Positions 55,148 through 63,415 of a stretch of DNA of 64,000 nt are shown here, piece after piece. The DNA is from JACVRW01 sp963813495. Its GTDB lineage: Bacteria; Actinomycetota; Thermoleophilia; Solirubrobacterales; Thermoleophilaceae. A model generated the notes under the pieces. It did no database searches and was not told the DNA's origin. It was given only the letters and a program-made list of their open reading frames with translations. The number at the start of each line of letters is the position of its first letter. Positions within the stretch are counted from its first letter, which is position 1. A program made the position numbers and the translations under genes. The DNA lies in assembly GCA_963813495.1 (NCBI GenBank), contig CAWEZC010000007.1, positions 1 through 64,000 of the forward strand, read 5' to 3'.

Positions 55148-55311
55148 TCGGTGCCGTGCGGCCCGCCGGCGTCGGAATGCTGGTCGGTGTCGCCCAGCGG
55201 CGTATCGCCCTCGCCGCTGGCCTCGTCGGGGACCTTCTCGGACAGCTCCTCGGCCTCCTGCGGCTCGGCGGTCTCCGGGGTGTCGTCGTCGTGTCTGGGA
55301 TTCGTCTCCAT
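55144..55311 (-). CDS. Small acidic protein
   Basis: 55 residues: METNPRHDDDTPETAEPQEA, then EELSEKVPDEASGEGDTP and a His/Gly end. Very rich in Asp, Glu and Pro, probably disordered. It ends on a TAG overlapping the epimerase TAG on the other strand. Supported only by composition and clean fit between neighbours; no family recognised. Confidence 0.45.
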   Translation of the reverse strand: METNPRHDDDTPETAEPQEAEELSEKVPDEASGEGDTPLGDTDQHSDAGGPHGTD

Positions 55312-55339
55312 TACAGGCGCTTACCCGCTGGGCCGCTCC

Positions 55340-55741
55340 CTAGTCCGGAACGCCCAGCTCATCCAACGCTGCGGACCGGCTCATGAACGCCTGTGCGCGG
55401 ATCGCCTTGCGGGCGCGCATCGTCCAGACCTGGAAGACATCCCAGCTGGTCTCGGCCGAGCTGCGGCGGCCGCGGCCGCTCATAGTCAATGAGACCATCA
55501 CGCGGTCGTCGCTCTCCACGACCTCGTGCACGTCGAGCCGGGCCTCGTCGAACTCGTCCCAGAACATCTCGACGAACTGCTTGAAGCGCTCGGTGCCCCG
55601 ATAGGTGCCGCTCAGGTCGGGAATCGTGCCCGCCGTGACGTACTCGAACTCGGGAGCCACGTGCTCCAGCGTGCCTTCGAGGTCACCGCGGTTGAAGGCG
55701 TCGCAGGCGCGATGCACGATCTCGACGTTCTCCTGGGACAT
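55340..55741 (-). CDS. SnoaL-like protein (MSQENV type)
   Basis: 133 residues starting MSQENVEIVHRACDAFNRGD. NTF2-like fold: LEGTLEHVAPEFEYVTAG, YRGTERFKQFVEMFWDEF, VMVSLTMSGRGRRS. The MSQENV start is a hallmark of a large SnoaL-like family expanded in Thermoleophilia. Function unknown. Divergent from a paralogue at 55909. Confidence 0.85.
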   Translation of the reverse strand: MSQENVEIVHRACDAFNRGDLEGTLEHVAPEFEYVTAGTIPDLSGTYRGTERFKQFVEMFWDEFDEARLDVHEVVESDDRVMVSLTMSGRGRRSSAETSWDVFQVWTMRARKAIRAQAFMSRSAALDELGVPD

Positions 55742-55908
55742 TGCCGCCCAGTATCTCTACTTCGGAGGAAGTCGCTATGGGCCGTACTGGTACAGGTCTA
55801 GCTGGGGAGCGGGATTGAGGGGTCCTGCGTCGGGGTTGCGTCGGGCACGCGCGGCGATCACATGGTTCGGCAGCCCCAACGTTCGGAAAGCGCGGATACT
55901 GGGGGGCG

Positions 55909-56304
55909 ATGTCGCAGGAGAACGTGGACCGGGCGCTGGAATTGCTCGACGCATTCAACCGCCGCGACCTGGATGCCTTCACGGCGCTGACCCACGATCA
56001 GATAGAAGTGGAATCCCGACTCGTTGCCATGGAGGGCGGCTACCACGGGCACGAGGGACTGCGTCGCTGGTGGGAGGACTTTCTTGGGGCCTTCCCCGAC
56101 TACAACCTCGAGCTAGAGGAACTGCGTGACCTCGGAGACGTGACCCTTGGGCACATGCGCGGCTGGGGACACGGCGCTGACAGCGCCACCCCGCTGGTCG
56201 ATCCCTTTTGGATCCCGATGAGGTGGCGTGACGGAAAGCTCATCTGGTGGCGGAACTGTTCGACCGAAGCCGAAGCCCTCGAAGCGGTGGAGCTGCTGGA
56301 GTAG
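55909..56304 (+). CDS. SnoaL-like protein (MSQENV type), paralogue
   Basis: 131 residues starting MSQENVDRALELLDAFNRRD. Same NTF2-like fold: AFTALTHDQIEVESR, YHGHEGLRRWWEDFLGAFPD, IPMRWRDGKLIWWRN. Shares the first 20 residues' pattern with the protein at 55340. Function unknown. Confidence 0.85.
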   Translation: MSQENVDRALELLDAFNRRDLDAFTALTHDQIEVESRLVAMEGGYHGHEGLRRWWEDFLGAFPDYNLELEELRDLGDVTLGHMRGWGHGADSATPLVDPFWIPMRWRDGKLIWWRNCSTEAEALEAVELLE

Positions 56305-56513
56305 GCCGGTTAGCGGGCGATTGACGGGATCGCGGCACTAACAGCCGCGCTCGGAGGGTGATGGCCCAAGGCGCTGCCGAGTCTCGTTCTAAGGAGCAGC
56401 CGCCGCGAGTAGGTACGTCGCCGTTCCAGGGCGTGTTGGTTGACCGGAGCGTGAGGCCGAGCGCGACGCGTTGGCCGATGAGCAGCAGATGATCGGCGGT
56501 GCGCCGGGCGCCG

Positions 56514-57021
56514 TCAGCGCAGGGTTGGCAGCGTCCGGGTGATCTGCTCGGCCCACGCGTCGATGACCGGCCAGTCGCGGTGGTCACCGAACCGGCCGCC
56601 GAAGGCGTGGAAGAACACGCGCGACCAGAACGGCCACTGGTGCTTGCGGATGACGCCTTGGAAGACGCGGTAATCGCGCGGGCGGATGGCGGCACGGAGA
56701 TCCTTGATGCGCCTGGGCTCCTTGTGGGTCAGCGGACCGATCAGGGGCTTTGTGTCGCCGAACGATCCCACGCTGAAAGCCAGAGCGGGCGCGCGGCGAG
56801 CGCGTCGCGGTGTCGGGCGACGAATCGGTCCGCCTCGGGCGGCCAGGACTGGTCGTACACCGGCGCACCGAGCACCACCGAGTCGTAGGCGTCGAGCGTC
56901 TCGACCTCGTCGACGTGACACAGCACGACGTGCCCCCGGAGTCGGCGAGGCGGACGGCGATCCGGGCCGCGATGCCCTCGGTCGCTCCGTGGCGGCTGGC
57001 GTACACGACGAGGACGGTCAT
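56514..57021 (-). pseudogene. Flavodoxin/HemG-like protein, frameshifted
   Basis: Three frames join: MTVLVVYASRHGATEGIAARI (FMN phosphate loop), then VVLCHVDEVETLDAYDSVVLGAPVY (blocks), then ALAFSVGSFGDTKPL to RVFFHAFGGRFGDHRDW. Together a ~168-residue menaquinone-dependent protoporphyrinogen oxidase-like flavodoxin. Frames change near 56960 and 56800. Decay or sequence error. Confidence 0.65.
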
Positions 57022-57177
57022 GGTGCGAGGATCGCGCACACAGATCGCGGGCGCGTCCGGAAAAGCCCGCACCCCGGGCGACGTTTCCCGCGTGGTGCGT
57101 CGTCGGCCCGGCGGGCGGCACGAAGCACTGCGCTGCTGCTTACGCCTGCATGTGGCACCGAGGCGGCCACCAGGCGC

Positions 57178-57322
57178 GGTTGAGCGGACGGGCCGTGAGC
57201 TTGACCGGCTACGGGCGGAGCGTGACCAAGAGACCCGGTCAGCTCATCGCGACGGGCTGCCGATGATCGAGATCGCGGAGATTCTTGGGGTTAGCCGCCA
57301 GACGGTCATCTCATGTGCCTAG
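57178..57322 (+). pseudogene. HTH-containing fragment
   Basis: The end of a plus-strand frame reads ELDRLRAERDQETRSAHRDG then LPMIEIAEILGVSRQTVISCA: a clear helix-turn-helix end. No proper start; probably the relic of a small regulator or resolvase. Confidence 0.4.
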
Positions 57323-57433
57323 GTTCGGGGGTCCGGGGGCTTGCGGTGATGGTGACCGTTCGATGACCGTCGAATCCAGACGCGTGCCTGGCCAGTGCGT
57401 CGGGATTCGTCGGGAACTGCCGTGCATAGACGT

Positions 57434-57480
57434 GAAAAAGCCCCTTGTGCTGCGGTATGCACCGCTATGCACAAGGGGCC
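57434..57480 (-). terminator. Strong intrinsic terminator of tRNA-Val
   Basis: Perfect 11-bp stem GCCCCTTGTGC/GCACAAGGGGC with an inner GCGGT/ACCGC hairpin; on the minus strand it is followed by TTTTT. It lies 6 bp past the tRNA 3' end. Confidence 0.85.
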
Positions 57481-57485
57481 TGAGG

Positions 57486-57558
57486 TGGGCCGTACTGGGC
57501 TCGAACCAGTGACCTCCGGCTTGTCGAGCCGGCGCTCTCCCAGCTGAGCTAACGGCCC
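57486..57558 (-). tRNA. tRNA-Val (GAC)
   Basis: 73 nt. Acceptor GGGCCGT with ACGGCCC, discriminator A; anticodon stem CCGGC/GCCGG, loop TCGACAA (GAC); T arm ACTGG-TTCGAGC-CCAGT. Confidence 0.93.
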
Positions 57559-57610
57559 GGGAGATGGGCGGCCGAGTATAGCCCCGGTGCTCAGCCACAA
57601 TTTGGGGTGT

Positions 57611-58261
57611 ATGCGTGCCTCGCGTCTGATCCTCCTCGTCCTCGCCGCTGCGGTGGTGCTCGGGGTGGGGGGCCGGGTGCTCGTGCGCACCGGCTGGCTG
57701 CTGCCCAGGGGAGAGGATCTCGCTCTGGCGGGCTCGATGGCGAAGGCGCTCGGCGCGCCCTGGCTCGCGGCGGCGTGGGGACTCGGCGCGCTGGCCGGAT
57801 CGCGCCTGCGCGGGGCGGTTGCCGGTGGCGCGGCGCTGGTGCTGGGCACCCTTTGCTGGTACCTGGTCAGCCTGGCCCTCGTCGGCAGGGGAGCAGTCGG
57901 CTACGTGGTGCCCGTGTCCCTCGCCTGGTCGATGGTGGCCGGGGCGGCGGGTGCCGCATTCGGCGTGGTGGGCGCCCTCTGGCGCGACGGCAGCCCGGCG
58001 ACTCGCGCGATCAGCATCGCGCTTCTGGCGGGAGCGCTGGCCGGTGAGGCGGTGCTGCTCTCCGGCGAGTGGTCGGGTCGCGCGGCGCGCCTGGTGCTCA
58101 CCGCCGAGCTCGGGGCGGCGCTGGCTGCGCTGGCGCTCTCGCGCAGGCGTGCGCCGCTCACGCTGACCTTGGGGCTGTTCCTGGTGGCGGCCGTCGTGGT
58201 GGCCGGTGTCGAGGACGCGGCCCGCGACACGGTGCGCCTCGTGGGCTGGAGCGGGCCTTGA
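57611..58261 (+). CDS. Membrane protein, six or so TM helices
   Basis: 216 residues from MRASRLILLVLAAAVVLGVG. Regularly spaced hydrophobic helices rich in Ala, Gly, Leu and Val, with short Arg-rich loops (WRDGSPATRA; SRRRAPL). No family recognised with confidence. 17 bp before the phosphoesterase gene, possibly one operon. Confidence 0.7.
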   Translation: MRASRLILLVLAAAVVLGVGGRVLVRTGWLLPRGEDLALAGSMAKALGAPWLAAAWGLGALAGSRLRGAVAGGAALVLGTLCWYLVSLALVGRGAVGYVVPVSLAWSMVAGAAGAAFGVVGALWRDGSPATRAISIALLAGALAGEAVLLSGEWSGRAARLVLTAELGAALAALALSRRRAPLTLTLGLFLVAAVVVAGVEDAARDTVRLVGWSGP

Positions 58262-58278
58262 GGTAGCGTGCCGCGGGC

Positions 58279-58941
58279 ATGCTGGCGCTGCTCTATGACG
58301 TCCACGGAAACCTGCCCGCGCTCGAGGCTGTGCTGGCGGACTGCCCTGCTGATCGCTTCCTCCTGGGCGGCGACTACGCGGTGGCTGGAGCCTGGCCGCT
58401 CGAGACGGTCGAGCGGCTGCGGGAGCTCGAGGGGTCGGAATGGATCCGAGGCAACACCGAGCGCTGGCTGATCGACCGCTCGGACGCCCCGGAGCCCATC
58501 CACCCGGCCATCGACTTCTGCGCCGAGCAGCTCGGCGATGCGCTGATCGCGGAGCTCACGGCGTTGCCGGAGTCGACCGCCGCGGACGACGTCCTCTACT
58601 GCCACGCTTCCCCCGAGTCGGATATGGACAGCTTCCTTCCCGGCCCCGGCGACAGGGACGCCGAGCTGCTCATGGGGGTCGAGGTCCGGCGGGTCGTGTT
58701 CGGCCATACCCATCTCCAGTTCAAGCGCACGGGCCCGGCCGGCATCGAGCTGGTCAATCCGGGCAGCGTGGGCATGCCGTTCGACCGCGACCACCGCGCG
58801 GCGTACGCACTGGTTCATGACGACGGCAAGGTCGAGCCCCGCCGGGTGGAGTACGACTGGCGCGCCTCGGCGAAGGCCGTTCGCGACCGGGTGGGCGAGC
58901 TGCCCGCGCGTCGTCTCGAACAGGCCCGGATGGACGTGTAG
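58279..58941 (+). CDS. Metallophosphoesterase (YfcE/MJ0936-like)
   Basis: 220 residues. Calcineurin-like motifs: YDVHGNLPALEAVL (Asp, His), LGGDYA, IRGNTE, CHASPES and FGHTHLQF. GxxGH-type His ligands complete the dinuclear metal site. Likely a cytosolic phosphodiesterase; substrate unknown. Followed closely by the PhoU-like gene. Confidence 0.9.
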   Translation: MLALLYDVHGNLPALEAVLADCPADRFLLGGDYAVAGAWPLETVERLRELEGSEWIRGNTERWLIDRSDAPEPIHPAIDFCAEQLGDALIAELTALPESTAADDVLYCHASPESDMDSFLPGPGDRDAELLMGVEVRRVVFGHTHLQFKRTGPAGIELVNPGSVGMPFDRDHRAAYALVHDDGKVEPRRVEYDWRASAKAVRDRVGELPARRLEQARMDV

Positions 58942-58965
58942 CGACCCTCTGGTAGCTTGGCCGGA

Positions 58966-59589
58966 GTGCGCCTTCCCCGCGTCATCGCGACGAAGGACCG
59001 CGAGTACTTCGATCTCTTCGAAGAGGCGGGAAGCAACATCCTGCGAGCCGCCGCGCTGCTGGACGAGATGCTGCGCGACTATCCCGAGCGCGCCGACCTG
59101 GCTGGCGAGATTCTCCTCTGCGAGCAGGAGGGGGACCGGATCACCCACGACATCATCCAGCGGCTCAACCATGGCGTGGTGGCCCCGATCGAGCGGGAGG
59201 ACATCCACGAACTGTCCTCGGCTCTCGACGACGTGGTCGACTTCACCGAGGAGGTGGCCGATTACCTCGGGCTCTACAAGATCGAGGCGCCTATGGCCCA
59301 GTCGCAGGACCTCGCGCGGGTCCTGCACGCCGCGGCCCAGCAGATCGCCGAGGCGGTGCCCAGGCTGCGGGGATTCGAGGACATCTCGCGCCAAACGGTC
59401 GAGATCAATCGACTGGAGAACGACGGCGACCGCATCGTCCGCGAGGCGATCGCATCGCTCTTCGACACCGGCATCGACCCGATGGTGGTGATCCGCTGGA
59501 AGGACATCTTCGAGCGGCTCGAGGAGGCGATCGACGCCACCGAGCACGTGGCCAACATCCTCGAGAGCATCGTCATAAAGAACTCCTGA
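58966..59589 (+). CDS. PhoU-like DUF47 family protein
   Basis: 207 residues from a GTG (VRLPRVIATKDREYF); a TTG at 58957 is an alternative. All-helical with the E/D-rich metal motifs EQEGDRITHDI and ENDGDRIVREAI at equivalent sites of its two halves. Usually encoded beside a Pit phosphate transporter, which is not seen here. Its end overlaps the convergent aminotransferase by 17 nt. Confidence 0.9.
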   Translation: MRLPRVIATKDREYFDLFEEAGSNILRAAALLDEMLRDYPERADLAGEILLCEQEGDRITHDIIQRLNHGVVAPIEREDIHELSSALDDVVDFTEEVADYLGLYKIEAPMAQSQDLARVLHAAAQQIAEAVPRLRGFEDISRQTVEINRLENDGDRIVREAIASLFDTGIDPMVVIRWKDIFERLEEAIDATEHVANILESIVIKNS

Positions 59590-60667
59590 CTCCGGCGGCG
59601 AGCGCGAGCAGGCGCTCGAGGTCGTCCTCGTTCGACCAGCCGCCCACCGAGGCGCGCACCAAGGCATCGCCGGGCAGCGAGCGGACGACCACGCGCTCCG
59701 CGGCGGCACGCTCGACGAGGGCGGGGGCATCCTCGACCGCGAAGCTCACCAGGGTCGAGTCGCCCCGCGGGGCCACGGCGTGCCCCTGTCCGGCGAGCCG
59801 TTCGGCCAGGCGGGCCGCGAGTTCGACCGCTCGACGCTGGAGCGCTTCGCTGCCGGCCTCGTGGAGCACCTCGAAGGCGGCGACGGCGAAGGCCAGTTGA
59901 TGCGCGGCGCCGAGGCCGGTCCCGAGCCGGCGCGCGTCCTCGTGCAGGGGAGATTGGAGCGGGTGCTCGGGGTCCTCGAGCACGTGATAGCCGGGCCAGG
60001 GCGCGGTCAGGCCCGCCTGGGCCTCCGGGCGCACGTACAGGTACCCGAGGCCATTGGGGCCGCACAGCCACTTCTGGCCCGAAGCCGCGTAGAAGTCGCA
60101 GCCGAGCGCGGTCACGTCGACAGGGACGGCGCCGAGACCCTGGGCGCCGTCGAGCAGCACGGTGGCCGGGGTGTCGGCCAGCGCGGCGGTATCCATCACC
60201 CGGCCGGTGGCCCAGGACACATGCGAGCAGGCCACCAGACGGGTCTGCCCGGAGACCTCGCCGGGAAGCTCCTCGAAGGGCGCCACGCGAACGCGCACGC
60301 CACGGGTGTCGCGCGCCACGGCCAGCGGGGCGAGCAGGCCCGGGTGCTCCTCGTCGCTGGTGAGCACCTCATCGCCGGCGCGCAGGTCGAGCGCCAGCAG
60401 CGCAGCGTTGATGCCGTCCGTCGTGGCGCCGGTGACCGTGAGCTCCTCGGGCCGGCAGCCGAGCAGGCCCGCCACGCCGCTTCGCAGCCGCTCCTCGGCT
60501 TCGAACATCAGCTCGAAGAACGCGTGGCCGCCGCGGCCCTCTTCGGTCTGGCGGCGCAGCGATGCGATGGCAGCGTCGCGCCCCCGCGCGGGCACGGGAC
60601 CGCTCGTCCCGGCGTTGAGGTAGGCCGTGTGCTCGAGCACGGGAAACTGGGCGCGCAGGTCCTTCAC
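59573..60667 (-). CDS. Class V aminotransferase (cysteine desulfurase-like)
   Basis: 364 residues from a GTG (VKDLRAQFPVLEHTAYLNAG). PLP fold type I: TGATTDGINAALLAL, DGAQGLGAVPVDV, and the PLP lysine in YAASGQKWLCGPNG (about 208). No downstream Fe-S genes; could act as an isopenicillin-N-epimerase-like or desulfurase enzyme. Divergent from the MBL hydrolase. Confidence 0.88.
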   Translation of the reverse strand: MKDLRAQFPVLEHTAYLNAGTSGPVPARGRDAAIASLRRQTEEGRGGHAFFELMFEAEERLRSGVAGLLGCRPEELTVTGATTDGINAALLALDLRAGDEVLTSDEEHPGLLAPLAVARDTRGVRVRVAPFEELPGEVSGQTRLVACSHVSWATGRVMDTAALADTPATVLLDGAQGLGAVPVDVTALGCDFYAASGQKWLCGPNGLGYLYVRPEAQAGLTAPWPGYHVLEDPEHPLQSPLHEDARRLGTGLGAAHQLAFAVAAFEVLHEAGSEALQRRAVELAARLAERLAGQGHAVAPRGDSTLVSFAVEDAPALVERAAAERVVVRSLPGDALVRASVGGWSNEDDLERLLALAAGVRSSL

Positions 60668-60694
60668 CGGCGCGGATACTAGGCTCCGCCGAAC

Positions 60695-61432
60695 ATGATC
60701 ATCGAGCGCTCCATGCATCCCGACTGGCTGTCCAACACCTATCTCGTGGCGGACGAGGAGGGCGGGTCCGCCGTGGTGATCGATGCCGGCGGGCCGTCCG
60801 GACCGCTGCTCGAGGCGGCCGAGCGACTGGACCTGGACGTGCAGCTGTTGCTGCTCACCCACCACCACATCGACCACGTCGCCGAGGCCGCGGCATGGCG
60901 GGCGCGACACGGGGTCGAGACCCTGGCCCACCCGATCGAGGCGGACCTGCTCGAGGGGGTCGACCGGACCACCGAGCCGGGCGAGACGATCGAGGTCGGC
61001 GGACTGCGAATCGGCTCCCTGCATACGCCCGGGCACACCGGCGGGATGCTCAACTTCGTGGTCAACGACACCGACGTGTTCACCGGCGACACGCTCTTCC
61101 GGGGCTCCGTGGGCGGCGTGCGAGCCCCCGGCTCGACGAGCTTCGAGGACCTGCGTAGTTCGATCATGGACGTGCTGATGGAGCTGCCCAAGGACACCCG
61201 CCTGCACCCGGGCCACACCGAGCCCACCACCGTCGGCGAGGAGTGGGAGTCGAACGCCTTCGTGCGGCTGTGGCGGGGGCTCGACGACGAGGGGAGCGAG
61301 AGCTGCCGCGTCGAGGACGAGGAGGCGACTCTCATCCTCTGGGCGCCCGACTACGACGGCGGCCACAAGGCCTGGGTGCGCTGGCCCGACGGGCGCGACG
61401 ACATCGTGCCCGGCAGCCGGGTGGTCCGCTGA
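60695..61432 (+). CDS. MBL-fold metallo-hydrolase (glyoxalase II-like)
   Basis: 245 residues. Zinc motifs: LTHHHIDHVAEA (HxHxDH, about 51), HTPGHTGG (about 113), FTGDTLFRGSVGG (about 130) and LHPGHTEPT (about 170). A C-terminal 50-residue segment (EATLILWAPDYDGG) is an extra beta domain. Thioester or related hydrolysis is inferred. Confidence 0.9.
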   Translation: MIIERSMHPDWLSNTYLVADEEGGSAVVIDAGGPSGPLLEAAERLDLDVQLLLLTHHHIDHVAEAAAWRARHGVETLAHPIEADLLEGVDRTTEPGETIEVGGLRIGSLHTPGHTGGMLNFVVNDTDVFTGDTLFRGSVGGVRAPGSTSFEDLRSSIMDVLMELPKDTRLHPGHTEPTTVGEEWESNAFVRLWRGLDDEGSESCRVEDEEATLILWAPDYDGGHKAWVRWPDGRDDIVPGSRVVR

Positions 61433-61445
61433 GCCGCGGGTCGGC

Positions 61446-62360
61446 ATGACCGACGCCCGGCGGGCGCTGCTGGTCCGGCTGATCGACCATGCCGCGCTGT
61501 TTCCTCCGGCGAGCATGGGCCTGAGGGACGCGCTGGAGGAGGACCGGGCCGCGCGCTCCGACCCGCACGCCTGGATGATCGGCCGGTTCGTGTGCCGCGC
61601 CTCGCAGCTCCAGGCCCTGCGCGCGGAGCTGGACGGCGCGTGGGAAGCCGCGCCACCACTGAGCGTGGTGCTCGACGGAGTGACGCAGGAGGACGAGGCC
61701 AGCTGGAGCGAGGACGTGCGCCACGAGGCGGCGACCGTGCTCGCGGCAACGGAGGCCGGCGCCCCGGTGCAGGCGGTGGAGCTCGCCCTGCCCTCGCCCC
61801 GGCCGGGTTCGGCGGCCCTGCTCGCCGCGCAGACCGCCCTGCTCACCCTGCGCGCCGAGAAGTACCTCGAGCTGGTTCCGGGGGAGCGCTGGCGTGACAG
61901 CCTGCCCGCGGCGATCGGCGCCGCTGCTGCGATCGGCGCGCGCGTCAAGCTGCGCTGCGGCGGGGCCACACCGCAGGCCTTTCCCTCGGTGGAGCAGGTC
62001 GCTCTCGTGATCGCCTCCTGCCGCCAGGCCGGGGTCGTGTTCAAGGCCACCGCCGGACTCCATCACCCGATCCGCCACACCGAGGAGGCCACCGGATTTC
62101 CCATGCACGGCTTTCTCAACCTCCTGGTCGCATCGTCGTTCGCCGCCTCCTACGGCTCGAGCGCGAGCATTCTCGAACGGGTCCTGGCCGAGGAGGATCC
62201 CGGAGCCTTCGAGGTGGGTCCGGACGGAATTTCGGTCGACCGGATGCGGGCCTCCCCCGAGCAGATCACGGCGGCGCGCCGCCACCTGTTCGCCAGCTAC
62301 GGCAGCTGTTCGTGGCGCGAGCCGGTGGAGGACCTGCAGGCCCTGGGGATGCTCGAATGA
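61446..62360 (+). CDS. Conserved protein next to fumarylacetoacetase
   Basis: 304 residues; no family I can name. Starts RRALLVRLIDHAALFPPASM; later KLRCGGATPQAFPSVEQVA and FKATAGLHHPIRH look like a (beta/alpha) barrel-type active-site region with conserved His. Overlaps the fumarylacetoacetase ATG by 4 nt, so a role linked to aromatic amino-acid breakdown is plausible. Confidence 0.75.
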   Translation: MTDARRALLVRLIDHAALFPPASMGLRDALEEDRAARSDPHAWMIGRFVCRASQLQALRAELDGAWEAAPPLSVVLDGVTQEDEASWSEDVRHEAATVLAATEAGAPVQAVELALPSPRPGSAALLAAQTALLTLRAEKYLELVPGERWRDSLPAAIGAAAAIGARVKLRCGGATPQAFPSVEQVALVIASCRQAGVVFKATAGLHHPIRHTEEATGFPMHGFLNLLVASSFAASYGSSASILERVLAEEDPGAFEVGPDGISVDRMRASPEQITAARRHLFASYGSCSWREPVEDLQALGMLE

Positions 62361-63403
62361 CCCTGGCCTACGGCGTGCTGGCGGGGGGCGGAGTGTGCGC
62401 GCGCGTGGAGGGTCGTGTCCTCGATATCAGCGGCCTCGACCCGGTGCTGGGCGTCGGCTCGCTCAACGCCTTCATGGCTCGCGGCCCCGAGTTCCGGCGC
62501 GAGCTGGCGGGACGGGTGGGGGAGGGCCGAGAGGTTGAGGCGCCGCGGCTCGGCCTCCCCTTCGAGGTGGCCGACTACGTGGATTTCTACTCGTCGCTTC
62601 ACCACGCCGAGAACCTCGGCCGGATGTTCCGCCCCGACGGCGAGCCGCTGCTCCCCAACTGGCGCCACCTGCCGGTGGGCTACCACGGGCGCGCGGGGAC
62701 GGTCCTACCCAGCGGCACCCCGGTGCGGCGCCCCCGCGGTCAGCGCGGGGCGAGCAACTTCGGTCCCAGTGTGCGGCTCGACATCGAGCTCGAGGCGGGT
62801 TTCGTGATCGGCAGCCCGAGCCGTATCGGCGAGCCCGTGTCGGTACAGAGCGCCCTCGACCACGTGTTCGGGTTGGTGCTGGTCAACGACTGGTCGGCTC
62901 GCGACATCCAGGCCTGGGAGTACCAGCCGCTCGGGCCCTTCCTCGGCAAGTCGTTCGCCACCTCGGTCAGCACCTGGGTGGTTCCCGTCGAGGAGCTGCT
63001 CGACCGGCGCGTGAGCGCCCCTGCGCAGCAGCCCGAGCCGCTGCCGTATCTGCGCGAGGAGCCGTGGGCGTTCGACATCCCGCTCGAGGTGGAGCTCAAC
63101 GGAACGGTCATCGCGCACTCGAACACGCGCCACCTGTACTGGTCGATCGCCCAGCAGATCGCCCATCTGACCGTCAACGGGGCCAGCCTGCGCACAGGGG
63201 ACCTGCTGGCCACGGGGACGATCTCTGGGCCCGAGCGCGGGCAGCGGGGCAGCCTGATCGAGCTGAGCTGGAACGGCGCCGAGCCGATCGAGCTGCTCGG
63301 CGGCGGCGCCCGCAGCTTTCTCGAGGACGGCGACGAGGTGGTGCTGCGCGGGGAGCCGCTGGGCGAGGTGCGCGGCCGCGTGGAGCCGAGCGCGCCGCGA
63401 TAG
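62357..63403 (+). CDS. fahA: Fumarylacetoacetase
   Basis: 348 residues from MTLAYGVLAGGG. FAH signature: DYVDFYSSLHHAENLGRMFRP (blocks), VGYHGRAGTVLPSG, LDIELEAGFVIG (metal Glu), VLVNDWSARDIQAWEYQPLG, FLGKSFATSVSTWVVP. Cleaves fumarylacetoacetate to fumarate and acetoacetate, last step of tyrosine degradation. Somewhat short against ~420 residues in animals. Other tyrosine-pathway genes are not in the window. Confidence 0.92.
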   Translation: MTLAYGVLAGGGVCARVEGRVLDISGLDPVLGVGSLNAFMARGPEFRRELAGRVGEGREVEAPRLGLPFEVADYVDFYSSLHHAENLGRMFRPDGEPLLPNWRHLPVGYHGRAGTVLPSGTPVRRPRGQRGASNFGPSVRLDIELEAGFVIGSPSRIGEPVSVQSALDHVFGLVLVNDWSARDIQAWEYQPLGPFLGKSFATSVSTWVVPVEELLDRRVSAPAQQPEPLPYLREEPWAFDIPLEVELNGTVIAHSNTRHLYWSIAQQIAHLTVNGASLRTGDLLATGTISGPERGQRGSLIELSWNGAEPIELLGGGARSFLEDGDEVVLRGEPLGEVRGRVEPSAPR

Positions 63404-63415
63404 TTTGGAGGCGGC

